A stretch of 64,000 bases of DNA from DATEOR01 sp036279015 (GTDB taxonomy: Bacteria; Actinomycetota; Thermoleophilia; Gaiellales; Gaiellaceae), in assembly GCA_036279015.1 (NCBI GenBank), contig DASUJY010000074.1, positions 1 through 64,000 of the forward strand, written 5' to 3'. Shown here piece after piece: positions 50,343 through 58,270 of the stretch. Every line of letters begins with the position of its first letter. Position 1 is the first letter of the stretch. The notes under the pieces are model-generated. The model was not told the origin of the DNA. It saw only the letters and a list, made by a program, of their open reading frames with translations, and did not search any database. Both the position numbers and the translations under genes were made by a program.

Positions 50343-51664
50343 CGCAGGGCGGCGAAGGCGACGAGGGTCTCCCGCGCCGCGGCAACGCCGAGCGGGATGT
50401 AGCGCGCGAGCAGGCGCTCGTTCGGTGAGTGGACGTTCGCACCCGGGAGCGCGAAGCCGGACAGGATCGTCGGGATGCCCTTGTCGGCGAGCGCAGGGAC
50501 GATCGGGAGCGTGCCGCCGGTGCGCAGAAGGAGCGGCCGGCGGCCGAGGGCGCGCTCGAAGGCGTCCTGCGCCAGCTGGACCGCCGGCGAGTCGGGTGAG
50601 ATGAGGCCGGCCGGCGCCGAGGACAGGCGCGCGATCTCGAGCTCCGCGCCCGCCGGGGCCGCGTCCTCGAGCAGCCGCTCGAAGGCGGAGGCGATCTCGT
50701 CCACGTCCTGCTCGGGGGCGAGGCGGATGGAGACGTTCGCCTCGGCGGCGACCGGTAGGACGGTCTTCTGGAGGAGGGGCTCGCCGCCGACGATCCCGTT
50801 CACGTCGACCGCGGGCCCGGCGACCGTGCGCAGGTAGAAGTCATCCGCGGCGTCGTCGTCCATCGGCTCGGCACCCGCCGCCGCGAGGACGGCGGAGCCG
50901 GGATCGAGCTCCTCCCACGAGCCCCGCTCCTCGTCCGTGGGTGGGACGACGCCCGCACGCAGCTCGTCCGGGAGCGCGACGACCGCTTCGAGCGTGCGCA
51001 TGAGCGCGTGCACCGCGTTCAGCGCGGCGCCGCCGAACATTCCGGAGTGCAGGTCACGGCGCCCCGTTCGGAGGCGGACGTGGAAGTAGACGAGGCCGCG
51101 AGTCGCGAGGTCGAAGGAGGGCACGTCCTCGCGCGGCATGCCGCTGTCGAAGATGAGGCAGGCGTCGGCGCCGCGCTCGTCGGCCTCGAGGAACTCGACG
51201 ATCGAGTGCCCGCCGGTCTCCTCCTCGCCGTCGAAGGCGATCCGGACGTTCACGGGGAGCGCGCCCTCCGCGGCGAGGAGCGCGGCCGCCTTCAGGAGCA
51301 GGTAGGAGTTCCCCTTGTCGTCGACCGCCCCGCGCGCGTAAAGGTACCCGTCGCGCACCTCCGGCTCGAAGGGATCCGACTCCCAGAGCTCGAGCGGCGC
51401 GGGCGGCTGGACGTCGAAGTGCCCGTAGAGCAGGACCGTCGGAGCCGACCCGTTCCCGGTCGAGGCCGGGATCTCGCCGACGGCGAGAGGAAACGTGGAC
51501 GTCTCCACTAGCTCCGCGTCGCCGCCCGCGGCGCGGACGAACTCGCAGATCCATTCACCGGCTGTGCGCACGTCGCCGGCATGAGCGGGATCGGCGCTCA
51601 CGCTCGGAATGCGCAGGAGCTCGTAGAGCTCCTCCAGCCAGGCCTGGTCGGGCGCGGCGCTCAC
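50339..51664 (-). CDS. M20 family dipeptidase/metallopeptidase
   Basis: 441-aa di-zinc peptidase. The metal ligands sit in LLYGHFDVQPP, YARGAVDDKGNS, AFDGEEETGGHSIVEF and, near the C-terminus, GANVHSPNERL. GTLPIVPALADKGIPTIL follows. It resembles the cytosolic dipeptidase (CNDP-like) group of M20. Starting at GTG 51664 gives VSAAPDQAWLEELYELLRIPSVSADPAH. No signal peptide. It probably degrades small peptides. Confidence 0.93.
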   Translation of the reverse strand: MSAAPDQAWLEELYELLRIPSVSADPAHAGDVRTAGEWICEFVRAAGGDAELVETSTFPLAVGEIPASTGNGSAPTVLLYGHFDVQPPAPLELWESDPFEPEVRDGYLYARGAVDDKGNSYLLLKAAALLAAEGALPVNVRIAFDGEEETGGHSIVEFLEADERGADACLIFDSGMPREDVPSFDLATRGLVYFHVRLRTGRRDLHSGMFGGAALNAVHALMRTLEAVVALPDELRAGVVPPTDEERGSWEELDPGSAVLAAAGAEPMDDDAADDFYLRTVAGPAVDVNGIVGGEPLLQKTVLPVAAEANVSIRLAPEQDVDEIASAFERLLEDAAPAGAELEIARLSSAPAGLISPDSPAVQLAQDAFERALGRRPLLLRTGGTLPIVPALADKGIPTILSGFALPGANVHSPNERLLARYIPLGVAAARETLVAFAALR

Positions 51665-51675
51665 GGCGGGCGAGT

Positions 51676-52125
51676 CTAACGACGCGTGGCGGCAGAGGCC
51701 CGCGCAGGGCGACCGGACGAGAGCACGAACGCGGCGACGAGAAGCCCGCTCCACGAGCGGCCCACGAGCGGCAGAGCGGCATCGGCGGGAAGCGCAGGGG
51801 CGGTGACGACGGTCGCCACCGCCCCGAGCACGACCGCTCCGAGGGAGCGCCCATAGGGGACCCAGGCATCGCCGGCGAGCCCGGCCACCTGCTGCGTGAT
51901 CCAGGCCGTGACGAGGACCTGAACGAGGAGCAGCACGAGAGCGGCAAGCACGATCTGCCCGCCCCGTTCGGCCGTGTTCGCGGTTCCGACGGCGAGAGCA
52001 GCCCACGAGGCGAGCGCGAACGGCCACGCGAGGATCGCGAAGAGGATGCCGCCGGCGAGGAACCCGGCGACGGCACCCGCCAGGGAGGCGGCGAAACCGG
52101 GGCCGTGCCGCAGCCGCTCGGTCAC
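51676..52125 (-). CDS. Small integral membrane protein
   Basis: 149-aa with four predicted hydrophobic segments (SLAGAVAGFLAGGILFAILAWPF, IVLAALVLLLVQVLVTAWI, LGAVVLGAVATVVTAPAL and a weaker C-terminal one) and an Arg-rich tail. No family recognised. It starts 12 nt after the sigma-factor stop and is followed by the peptidase 11 nt on, so it may be part of one transcript. Confidence 0.65.
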   Translation of the reverse strand: MTERLRHGPGFAASLAGAVAGFLAGGILFAILAWPFALASWAALAVGTANTAERGGQIVLAALVLLLVQVLVTAWITQQVAGLAGDAWVPYGRSLGAVVLGAVATVVTAPALPADAALPLVGRSWSGLLVAAFVLSSGRPARASAATRR

Positions 52126-52137
52126 CGCACCCGCTCG

Positions 52138-53223
52138 CTAAGCCGCGACGTCTCTGAGCTTCTGGCTCTCGGCGAGCGCCTGGAGCTTCTTGAGGCTCTG
52201 GTTCTCGATCTGGCGCACCCGCTCGCGGGTGACGTTGAACGTCCGCCCCACCTCGTCCAGCGTGCGCGGATGCTGGCCGTCGAGCCCGTAGCGAAGCTCG
52301 AGCACGCGCCGCTCGCGCGGCGAGAGGGCGGCGAGGATCCGCTTGAGCGTCTCCTTGCGGAGCGTCGTCTCGGCAGCCTCGTCAGGCGCAGCAGCGGACT
52401 GGTCGGCGAGGAAGTGCCCGAACTCGGACTCCTCCTCGTCACCGACCGGCTTCTCGAGCGAGACCGGAGTCTGAGCGCTGCGGCGGATCTGCTCGACCTC
52501 CTCGCGGTCGATGTCGAGCTCGCGCGCGATCTCCTCGGCCGTCGGGTCGTGCCCGAGCTCCGCGAGGAGCTTGCGCTCGACGCGGCCGATCTTGTTCAGC
52601 TTCTCGACGACGTGCACGGGCATGCGGATCGTGCGCGCCTTGTCCGCGAGCGCACGCGCGACGGCCTGCCGGATCCACCACGTCGCGTAGGTGGAGAACT
52701 TGAAGCCCTTGCGATGATCGAACTTCTCGGCCGCGCGCACGAGCCCGATCGTGCCCTCCTGGATCAAATCGAGGAAGGGCAGGCCCTGGTTGCGGTAGTT
52801 CTTCGCGATCGAGACGACAAGGCGGAGGTTCGCCTCGACCATGTTCTGCTTCGCGCGATGGTCGCCGCGCTCGATGCGCTTCGAGAGCTCGACCTCCTGT
52901 GCCGCGGTGAGGAGCGGCACCTTCCCGATGTCCTTCAGGAAGAGCTGGAGCGAATCCGTCGAGACGTCGGCGACGTCGGCCTGCACCACCGCCGCGGGCT
53001 CTGGCTCCTCCTCCGTCTCGGCCTCCACCACCTCGATGTGGAGCTCCTCGAGCGACTGGTAGAACTCGTCGGCCTGCGCGGCGTCGAGATCGAGCTCGTC
53101 GAGCGCGAGCGCGATCTCCTCCTGCGTCAGGAAGCCAGCCTCCTGACCCTGCCGAACTAGTGCCTTCGCAGCGTCGTCGTCCAGCGTCACGCCCGGCGCT
53201 CCATTCCCTCTCCCCTCTTTCAC
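52138..53223 (-). CDS. rpoD: Primary-type RNA polymerase sigma-70 factor
   Basis: 361-aa sigma factor with regions 1.2 (SLQLFLKDIGKVPLLTAAQE), 2 (NLRLVVSIAKNYRNQGLPFLDLIQEG, KFSTYATWWIRQAVARALAD), 3, and 4.2 (TLDEVGRTFNVTRERVRQIE). The core promoter-recognition residues of group 1/2 factors are complete. Region 1.1 is short and acidic, and the protein is shorter than HrdB/SigA of streptomycetes. GTG 53223 was chosen because GGAGGGGG lies 5 nt before it. It is either the housekeeping factor or a close group 2 relative. Confidence 0.92.
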   Translation of the reverse strand: MKEGRGNGAPGVTLDDDAAKALVRQGQEAGFLTQEEIALALDELDLDAAQADEFYQSLEELHIEVVEAETEEEPEPAAVVQADVADVSTDSLQLFLKDIGKVPLLTAAQEVELSKRIERGDHRAKQNMVEANLRLVVSIAKNYRNQGLPFLDLIQEGTIGLVRAAEKFDHRKGFKFSTYATWWIRQAVARALADKARTIRMPVHVVEKLNKIGRVERKLLAELGHDPTAEEIARELDIDREEVEQIRRSAQTPVSLEKPVGDEEESEFGHFLADQSAAAPDEAAETTLRKETLKRILAALSPRERRVLELRYGLDGQHPRTLDEVGRTFNVTRERVRQIENQSLKKLQALAESQKLRDVAA

Positions 53224-53363
53224 CGCGACCCCCTCCTCTGACCGTATCGACGGCTCTCGTTTTGTCAACGGCCTCTCCGTGCCGACTCCGGCTCGTGCGT
53301 GTCGCGACTTTTGCACGCCTACCGGACAGTTCGCCATGGGCCGAGCGGACTATTTGTTAGACG

Positions 53364-54329
53364 TCAGGTCCTAATGGCTTCAAGACGGGAAAGGAGTGAT
53401 TTCGCTTCCCTGCCGTAGATGTTTTCGGGTCGTGTCACGCTCGCCTGCCGGAGCTGCACCCGCGCATCCTCGACATCGCGGATCCAGAGGAGGAGGAGAC
53501 CGAGGTGAAAACGGACGATCGCGGAGTCGGGATGGTCGCGCGCAAGCGGGCCGAGACGGGAGAACGCGGCGGAGGGATCCGCCTTGTCGAAGCGCCCGAC
53601 GTCGGCGGCGACCTGCGCGTCGAGCCGGTTCGGCGCGAGCTCCTCGGCGCGCTCGAAGGCCCGGCGTGCCGAGAGCGGCCGCTCGACCCGCTGGAGCGCC
53701 GAGCCGTAGAGGATCCAGTCGGACGCGTCCCCGCCCTGGGCGCGCCGCTCGAGCTCGTCGAGCTGCTCCTGCGGCGAGAGGCCGGAGAACCCCTTCGGAG
53801 GCTTCAGGTCCGTGAAGAAGGACGGCAGCCCCGGGGCCATCTCCGGATGGAGCACGTCGCCCGCCCGAACCGCAGACGGCGAATCCGGGTCGAGCTGCAC
53901 TGCGCGGCGCCATTCCGCCTGGGCCTCGTCGTTCCGGCCCTCGGCGTACAGGGCGAGGCCGAGGTGGAGATGGACGAGCGCGCTTTCGGGATGCTCGGCC
54001 GCCAGCGAACGGAGGCGTGCGACCGTCGCGCCGGGCCACGAGGAGATCGCCTCGCCGACGGCGGCCTCGACGGAGGACGGGTCATCGCGCAGGATGGCCG
54101 CAAACTGCGTCCGCGCCGAGTCGCTGCGGCCGGAGTCGTAGGCTCGCTCGGCGGCCCTTAGGGCGTTTGCCTCCGCGTCGTCGCCGAGGAGCACGCTCAG
54201 CTCGAGCACGGGCGGCTTGCGGGCCGGGCTCCCGTCCCCGCGGCCGTTGAGCGCCACGGCGACGACGACGGCCGCGGCCACGAGGGCGAGGCCGCCCACG
54301 AGGAGCCGGATCCTGGCGCGTGGAGACAC
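53364..54329 (-). CDS. Membrane-anchored TPR protein
   Basis: 321-aa. One N-terminal transmembrane helix (about 9-27, LLVGGLALVAAAVVVAVAL) precedes helical repeats of about 34 residues; clear TPR units are AERAYDSGRSDSARTQFAAILRDDPSS, VHLHLGLALYAEGRNDEAQAEWRRAVQLDPDS and GSALQRVERPLSARRAFERAEELAP. The repeats would face outside the cytoplasm and serve as a protein-binding scaffold. It is divergent from the moeB operon with 62 bases between. Confidence 0.82.
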   Translation of the reverse strand: MSPRARIRLLVGGLALVAAAVVVAVALNGRGDGSPARKPPVLELSVLLGDDAEANALRAAERAYDSGRSDSARTQFAAILRDDPSSVEAAVGEAISSWPGATVARLRSLAAEHPESALVHLHLGLALYAEGRNDEAQAEWRRAVQLDPDSPSAVRAGDVLHPEMAPGLPSFFTDLKPPKGFSGLSPQEQLDELERRAQGGDASDWILYGSALQRVERPLSARRAFERAEELAPNRLDAQVAADVGRFDKADPSAAFSRLGPLARDHPDSAIVRFHLGLLLLWIRDVEDARVQLRQASVTRPENIYGREAKSLLSRLEAIRT

Positions 54330-54375
54330 GCGTCGAGCGTAGCCCGCGGGCGGGCGCCGGCCGGATCCAAGTTGC

Positions 54376-54381
54376 TATATT
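54376..54381 (+). promoter_or_regulatory. Candidate -10 box for the cysteine operon
   Basis: TATATT lies 10 bases before the moeB ATG in an otherwise GC-rich gap, so transcription would start at or just before the ATG and the message would be leaderless or nearly so. No -35 TTGACA is seen at 17 bp. No ribosome site precedes the ATG, in agreement. Confidence 0.45.
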
Positions 54382-54391
54382 TCGTGAAGTT

Positions 54392-55570
54392 ATGACGACG
54401 TACCGCGAGCTGCTCCAGCAGACGAAGGCCGAGATCGAGGAAGTCGACGCGTCGCAGGCGCAGAAGCTCATGGCTCTGGAGTCGGCTTCGGTCGTCGACG
54501 TGCGCGAGCGCGACGAGTGGGACGAGGGTCACCTGCCCGGGGCGGTCCACGTCCCCCGCGGGAACCTCGAGTCGCGGATCGAGCGCGCCGTTCCCGACAA
54601 GTCGCAACAGGTGCTCGTCTACTGCGCCGCCGGGAATCGTTCCGCCTTCGCCGCCAAGACGCTCGAAGAGCTCGGCTACGAGAACGTCGTCTCGCTCGCC
54701 GGCGGCTTCACGGACTGGAAGCGGAACGGTCTTCCCTACGAGATTCCGGAGGTGCTCGACGAGGCAAAGCGCCGGCGCTACAGCAGGCACCTCCTCATCC
54801 CGGAGGTCGGAGAGCAAGGTCAGCTCGCGCTGCTCAAGTCGCGCGTTCTTCTAATCGGCGCGGGCGGGCTCGGCTCCCCGGCCTCCCTCTATCTCGCCGC
54901 GGCCGGCGTCGGAACGCTCGGTATCGTCGACGACGACGCGGTCGACGAGACCAACCTCCAGCGCCAGATCGTCCACTCGACCGACCGCCTCGGCGAGTCG
55001 AAGGCCGACTCGGCCAAGCGCACGATCGAGGCCCTGAATCCGGACGTCACCGTCAAGGTCTTCAAGGAGCGGCTCACCTCCGAGAACATCGACCGGATCC
55101 TCGGCGAGGGCTGGGACGTGATCGTCGACGGGGCCGACAACTTCCCGACGCGCTACCTCCTGAACGACGCCTCGATCTGGCACGGCATCCCCGTCGTGCA
55201 CGGCTCGATCTTCCGCTTCGAGGGCCAGGTGACCGTCTTCAAGCCGCACGAGGGGCCGTGCTACCGGTGCCTCTTCCCGCAACCGCCGCCGCCCGAGCTC
55301 GCGCCGAGCTGCGCCGAGGGCGGCGTGCTCGGCGTCCTCCCGGGCGTCGTCGGCTCCCTCCAGGCGAACGAGGCGCTGAAGCTCGCGCTCGGGATCGGCG
55401 AGCCGCTCGTCGGCCGCCTGCTCATGTTCGACGCCCTCGACGGGAACTTCACCGAGATCTCGCTCAGGCGCGACCCGGACTGCCCGGTCTGCGGCGAGAG
55501 CCCGACGATCACGAGCTACATCGACTACGTCGAGTTCTGCCAGGGCGGAAGGACGCCCGCCGTCTCGTGA
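54392..55570 (+). CDS. moeB: Rhodanese-MoeB/ThiF sulfur-carrier adenylyltransferase
   Basis: 392-aa two-domain enzyme. Residues 1-110 are a rhodanese domain with active-site Cys78 in VYCAAGNRSA. Residues about 125-392 are an E1-like MoeB/ThiF domain: RYSRHLLIPEVG, GAGGLGSPASLYLAAAGVG, DETNLQRQIVH, VDGADNFPTRY, and a zinc site of CYRC and CPVC. It should adenylate the Gly-Gly end of a ubiquitin-like carrier and pass sulfur to make a thiocarboxylate. In Mycobacterium MoeZ and human MOCS3 the rhodanese is C-terminal; here it is N-terminal. It overlaps the CysO-CysM gene (GTGA). Confidence 0.93.
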   Translation: MTTYRELLQQTKAEIEEVDASQAQKLMALESASVVDVRERDEWDEGHLPGAVHVPRGNLESRIERAVPDKSQQVLVYCAAGNRSAFAAKTLEELGYENVVSLAGGFTDWKRNGLPYEIPEVLDEAKRRRYSRHLLIPEVGEQGQLALLKSRVLLIGAGGLGSPASLYLAAAGVGTLGIVDDDAVDETNLQRQIVHSTDRLGESKADSAKRTIEALNPDVTVKVFKERLTSENIDRILGEGWDVIVDGADNFPTRYLLNDASIWHGIPVVHGSIFRFEGQVTVFKPHEGPCYRCLFPQPPPPELAPSCAEGGVLGVLPGVVGSLQANEALKLALGIGEPLVGRLLMFDALDGNFTEISLRRDPDCPVCGESPTITSYIDYVEFCQGGRTPAVS

Positions 55571-56769
55571 CGCGCGTCCGGATTCCGCCGACGCTGCGCG
55601 ATTCGGTCGGCGGGGCGAGAGAGGTCGACGCCGCCGGCGGGACCGTGCGCGAGCTTCTCGCCGACCTCGCCGAGCGCTTCCCCGGCCTCGGCAGCCAGGT
55701 GCTCGAGGACGGCGACGAGATCGCTCCGTTCGTCAACGTCTACGTGGACAGCGAGGACGTCCGCACCCTCGACGGGCTCGAGACGCCCGTCGGCGACGGG
55801 ACGACGGTCATCCTCCTGCCCGCGATGGCGGGCGGCGAGCGCACGCTGACGCCGTCGCTCCTCGAGACGATCGGCCAGACCCCGCTCGTCGAGCTGCCTC
55901 TTGTTTCTCCGCCGGGCGGTGCCCGCATCTTCGCCAAGCTCGAGGGTCAGAACCCGACCGGCTCGACGAAGGACCGGATCGCGCGCGCGATGATCGAGGC
56001 CGCCGAGGCCTCCGGCGACCTCGAGCCGGGCCGTGAGCTCCTCGAGCCGACGAGCGGCAACACCGGGATCTCGCTCGCCCTGGTCGCCAAGCTCAAGGGC
56101 TATCCGCTCACGTGTGTCCTGCCCGAGAGCTCGACGCCCGAGCGCATCCGCATGCTCGAGCTCTACGGGGCGAAGATCGTCTTCTCACCGGCCGCGGAGG
56201 GCTCGAACGGAGCCGTCCGACTCGCGCTCCGCCTCGCCGAGGGCGACTCCCGCTTCTTCATGCTCAACCAGTACGCGAACGAGGCGAACCCGCGGGCGCA
56301 CTACGAGGGAACCGGCGCGGAGATCGCCGAGGCCCTACCGCGCGTCGACGCCTTCGTCGCCGGGCTCGGCACCGGCGGGACGTTGATGGGCGCCGGCGAG
56401 CGCCTGCGCGAGTCGTTCCCGGACCTCGTCGTCGCCGCCGCGGAGCCTTTCCAGGGTGACCTCGTCTACGGGCTGCGCTCGCTCGCGGACGGCTACGTCC
56501 CTCCGATCCTCGACGTCTCGAAGCTCGACCGCAAGATCCTCGTCTCCAACGAGGAGTCGCTCACGGGCCTCCGCGCCCTGCTCGACCGCGAGGGGATCTT
56601 CGCCGGGGTCTCCTCCGGCGCGGTCGTCCACGTCGCGAGGCGCATCGCCTCCGAGCTCGAGGAGGATGCCGTCGTCGTCGCGGTGCTCGCCGACGGGGGC
56701 TGGAAGTACCTCTCCGCCGGCTTCTGGACGGAGGGCGCGCGCTCGATGGAGTCGAACCTCTGGTGGTAG
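55567..56769 (+). CDS. cysOM: Fused sulfur-carrier CysO and cysteine synthase CysM
   Basis: 400-aa single frame from GTG 55567. Residues 1-90 are a MoaD/ThiS-like carrier (TRVRIPPTLRDSVGG through TTVILLPAMAGG), the length of free mycobacterial CysO, with Gly89-Gly90 at its functional end. With no stop or linker the sequence continues ERTLTPSLLETIGQTPLVEL, a PLP-dependent cysteine synthase of the CysM type: PLP Lys135 in NPTGSTKDRIA, EPTSGNTGISLALVA, GLGTGGTLMGAGE and GVSSGA. In mycobacteria CysO-thiocarboxylate supplies sulfur to CysM acting on O-phosphoserine. An internal in-frame ATG (55825, Met87) could start a separate CysM but has no ribosome site. A JAMM protease gene follows. Confidence 0.92.
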   Translation: MTRVRIPPTLRDSVGGAREVDAAGGTVRELLADLAERFPGLGSQVLEDGDEIAPFVNVYVDSEDVRTLDGLETPVGDGTTVILLPAMAGGERTLTPSLLETIGQTPLVELPLVSPPGGARIFAKLEGQNPTGSTKDRIARAMIEAAEASGDLEPGRELLEPTSGNTGISLALVAKLKGYPLTCVLPESSTPERIRMLELYGAKIVFSPAAEGSNGAVRLALRLAEGDSRFFMLNQYANEANPRAHYEGTGAEIAEALPRVDAFVAGLGTGGTLMGAGERLRESFPDLVVAAAEPFQGDLVYGLRSLADGYVPPILDVSKLDRKILVSNEESLTGLRALLDREGIFAGVSSGAVVHVARRIASELEEDAVVVAVLADGGWKYLSAGFWTEGARSMESNLWW

Positions 56770-57134
56770 TGCCGGCCGCGGTGCGCTCGGCGCTCGTCGA
56801 GCACGCCGAGGCCGAGAGCCCGAACGAGGCCTGCGGAGTCGTCGTCATGCGTGACGGCTCGGCGGAGCGCTACATCGCCGGGCAGAATCTCTCGGCGAGC
56901 CCGTACCGCTACGAGCTCCAGGTTCCCCCGGAGACGTGGTTCCTCGAGGACGAGGGTTACGAGCTGGCCGTCTTCCACTCGCACGTCTCGAGCCCCCCGC
57001 GCCCGTCGCGAACGGACGTGGAGAACATCGGGCTCTGGGAGGGCAAGCCCTACCTGATCCTCTCGCTGCGCACGGGCGAGCTGGCCGGCTGGCGAATCGA
57101 GAACGGCCGGATCGAACCGGAGCCGGTCGACTAG
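56763..57134 (+). CDS. mec: JAMM/MPN+ metalloprotease (Mec+)
   Basis: 123-aa zinc protease. The full JAMM signature is present: Glu22 in NEACG, then H72-S-H74 with Ser82 and Asp85 (HSHVSSPPRPSRTD). In mycobacteria Mec+ releases cysteine from the CysO-cysteine adduct, regenerating the carrier. Here its additional or alternative task could be cleaving the CysO::CysM polypeptide after Gly90. GTG 56763 overlaps the preceding stop; GTG 56769 is an alternative two codons in. Confidence 0.93.
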   Translation: MVVPAAVRSALVEHAEAESPNEACGVVVMRDGSAERYIAGQNLSASPYRYELQVPPETWFLEDEGYELAVFHSHVSSPPRPSRTDVENIGLWEGKPYLILSLRTGELAGWRIENGRIEPEPVD

Positions 57135-57212
57135 GCACGGCGAAGCGGCCGCCCACCCCGACCTCGGGCGCGGCGAGAATTCACACTTTCGGCACACGTT
57201 GAGCCTTGACAA

Positions 57213-57235
57213 AAATCGGTGTCGGACACCGTTTT
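57213..57235 (+). repeat. REP-like palindrome, GGTGTC type
   Basis: CGGTGTCGGACACCG (57217-57231) is a perfect 7+1+7 inverted repeat extended by AAAA and TTTT. It resembles the GGTGCC type near trpC, with a different core, and is in the same class of REP-like elements. It lies in the 221-base gap after the JAMM gene, which otherwise has only a ribosome site for the next gene. The T run makes it a possible terminator too. Confidence 0.6.
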
Positions 57236-57355
57236 CGGCGGTGGGCTCGGCGGGGGCGCACCGGGTCGAGCCCCGAGACCCTCGCCGAGGGCGCGGTCGC
57301 ACCCCGCCCCGGCCGAGGGATCGACTGCCCTGAGGCGTCCGTCGACAGGAGGTCC

Positions 57356-58270
57356 ATGAGGCTCCTGGCCGTCTCCGCCTCGGCGCTCGCGCTCGCGGCT
57401 CCCGCGGCCGCGGCTCCCGTGCGGCTTCCGGACGCGCCGGACTGCCCGCTCTTCCCGACCACGAACGTCTGGAACAAGCGGGTGGACGAGCTACCCGTGC
57501 GCTCGAGCTCACGCAGGATCGTGCGCGCGATCGGAGCCAAGCTTTCGCTGCATCCGGACTTCGGCTCAGGCCTCTGGGACGGCGGCCCGATCGGGATCCC
57601 GATCACCGTCGTCGGCTCGTCGCAGGCGACCTCCCCAGTCGACTTCCGCTACGACGACGAGAGCGATCCGGGCCCGTACCCGATCCCGAACGACGTCGCG
57701 ATCGAGGGCGGCTCCGGCGCCGAGGGCGACCGGCACGCCGTGATCGTCGACGCCGACTCCTGCAAGCTCTACGAGCTCTTCGCCCTCTACCCGTCCTGGA
57801 GCGCCGGTTCCGGGGCCATCTGGAGCCTGACCTCGAACGCTCTGCGGCCCGCCGGCTGGACGTCGGCGGACGCCGCCGGCCTCCCGATCCTCCCCGGCCT
57901 CGTCCGCTACGAGGAGGTCGCCGCGGGCCGCATCGACCACGCGATCCGGTTCACGGTCTCCCACTCGCGCCGCGGCTACACCTACCCGGCGCGCCACTAC
58001 GCCTCGAGCCGAACGAGCAGGTCGCTTCCGCCCATGGGCCTCCGGCTCCGCCTGCGGCGCCACTACCCTGTGGCGAGCTTCCCGCGCCAGGCGCGCATCG
58101 TCCTCAAGGCGCTGAAGCGCTACGGGATGATCGTCGCCGACAACGGCACGAGCTGGTACCTGAGCGGCGCGCCCGATCCGCGCTGGGACAACGACCAGCT
58201 GCACACCCTCCATCGGGTCAAGGGCTCCGACTTCCGCGTCGTCGACACGCGGCACTTCAGGAACGGCTAG
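57356..58270 (+). CDS. Secreted conserved protein of unknown function
   Basis: 304-aa with a clear signal peptide (LLAVSASALALAAPAAAA, cleavage near residue 20). The mature protein has well-kept motifs: LFPTTNVWNKRVDELPV, LHPDFGSGLWDG, DESDPGPYPIPNDVAIEGG, DRHAVIVDADSCKLYELFALYP, LRPAGWTSADAAGLPILPGLVRY and YGMIVADNGTSWYLSGAPDPRWD. I recall this as a family found across bacteria without assigned function. Starting at ATG 57356, 3 nt after AGGAGG; the frame upstream is not protein-like. The Asp/Trp-rich motifs suggest a polysaccharide-active or binding protein, but this is a guess. Confidence 0.85.
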   Translation: MRLLAVSASALALAAPAAAAPVRLPDAPDCPLFPTTNVWNKRVDELPVRSSSRRIVRAIGAKLSLHPDFGSGLWDGGPIGIPITVVGSSQATSPVDFRYDDESDPGPYPIPNDVAIEGGSGAEGDRHAVIVDADSCKLYELFALYPSWSAGSGAIWSLTSNALRPAGWTSADAAGLPILPGLVRYEEVAAGRIDHAIRFTVSHSRRGYTYPARHYASSRTSRSLPPMGLRLRLRRHYPVASFPRQARIVLKALKRYGMIVADNGTSWYLSGAPDPRWDNDQLHTLHRVKGSDFRVVDTRHFRNG

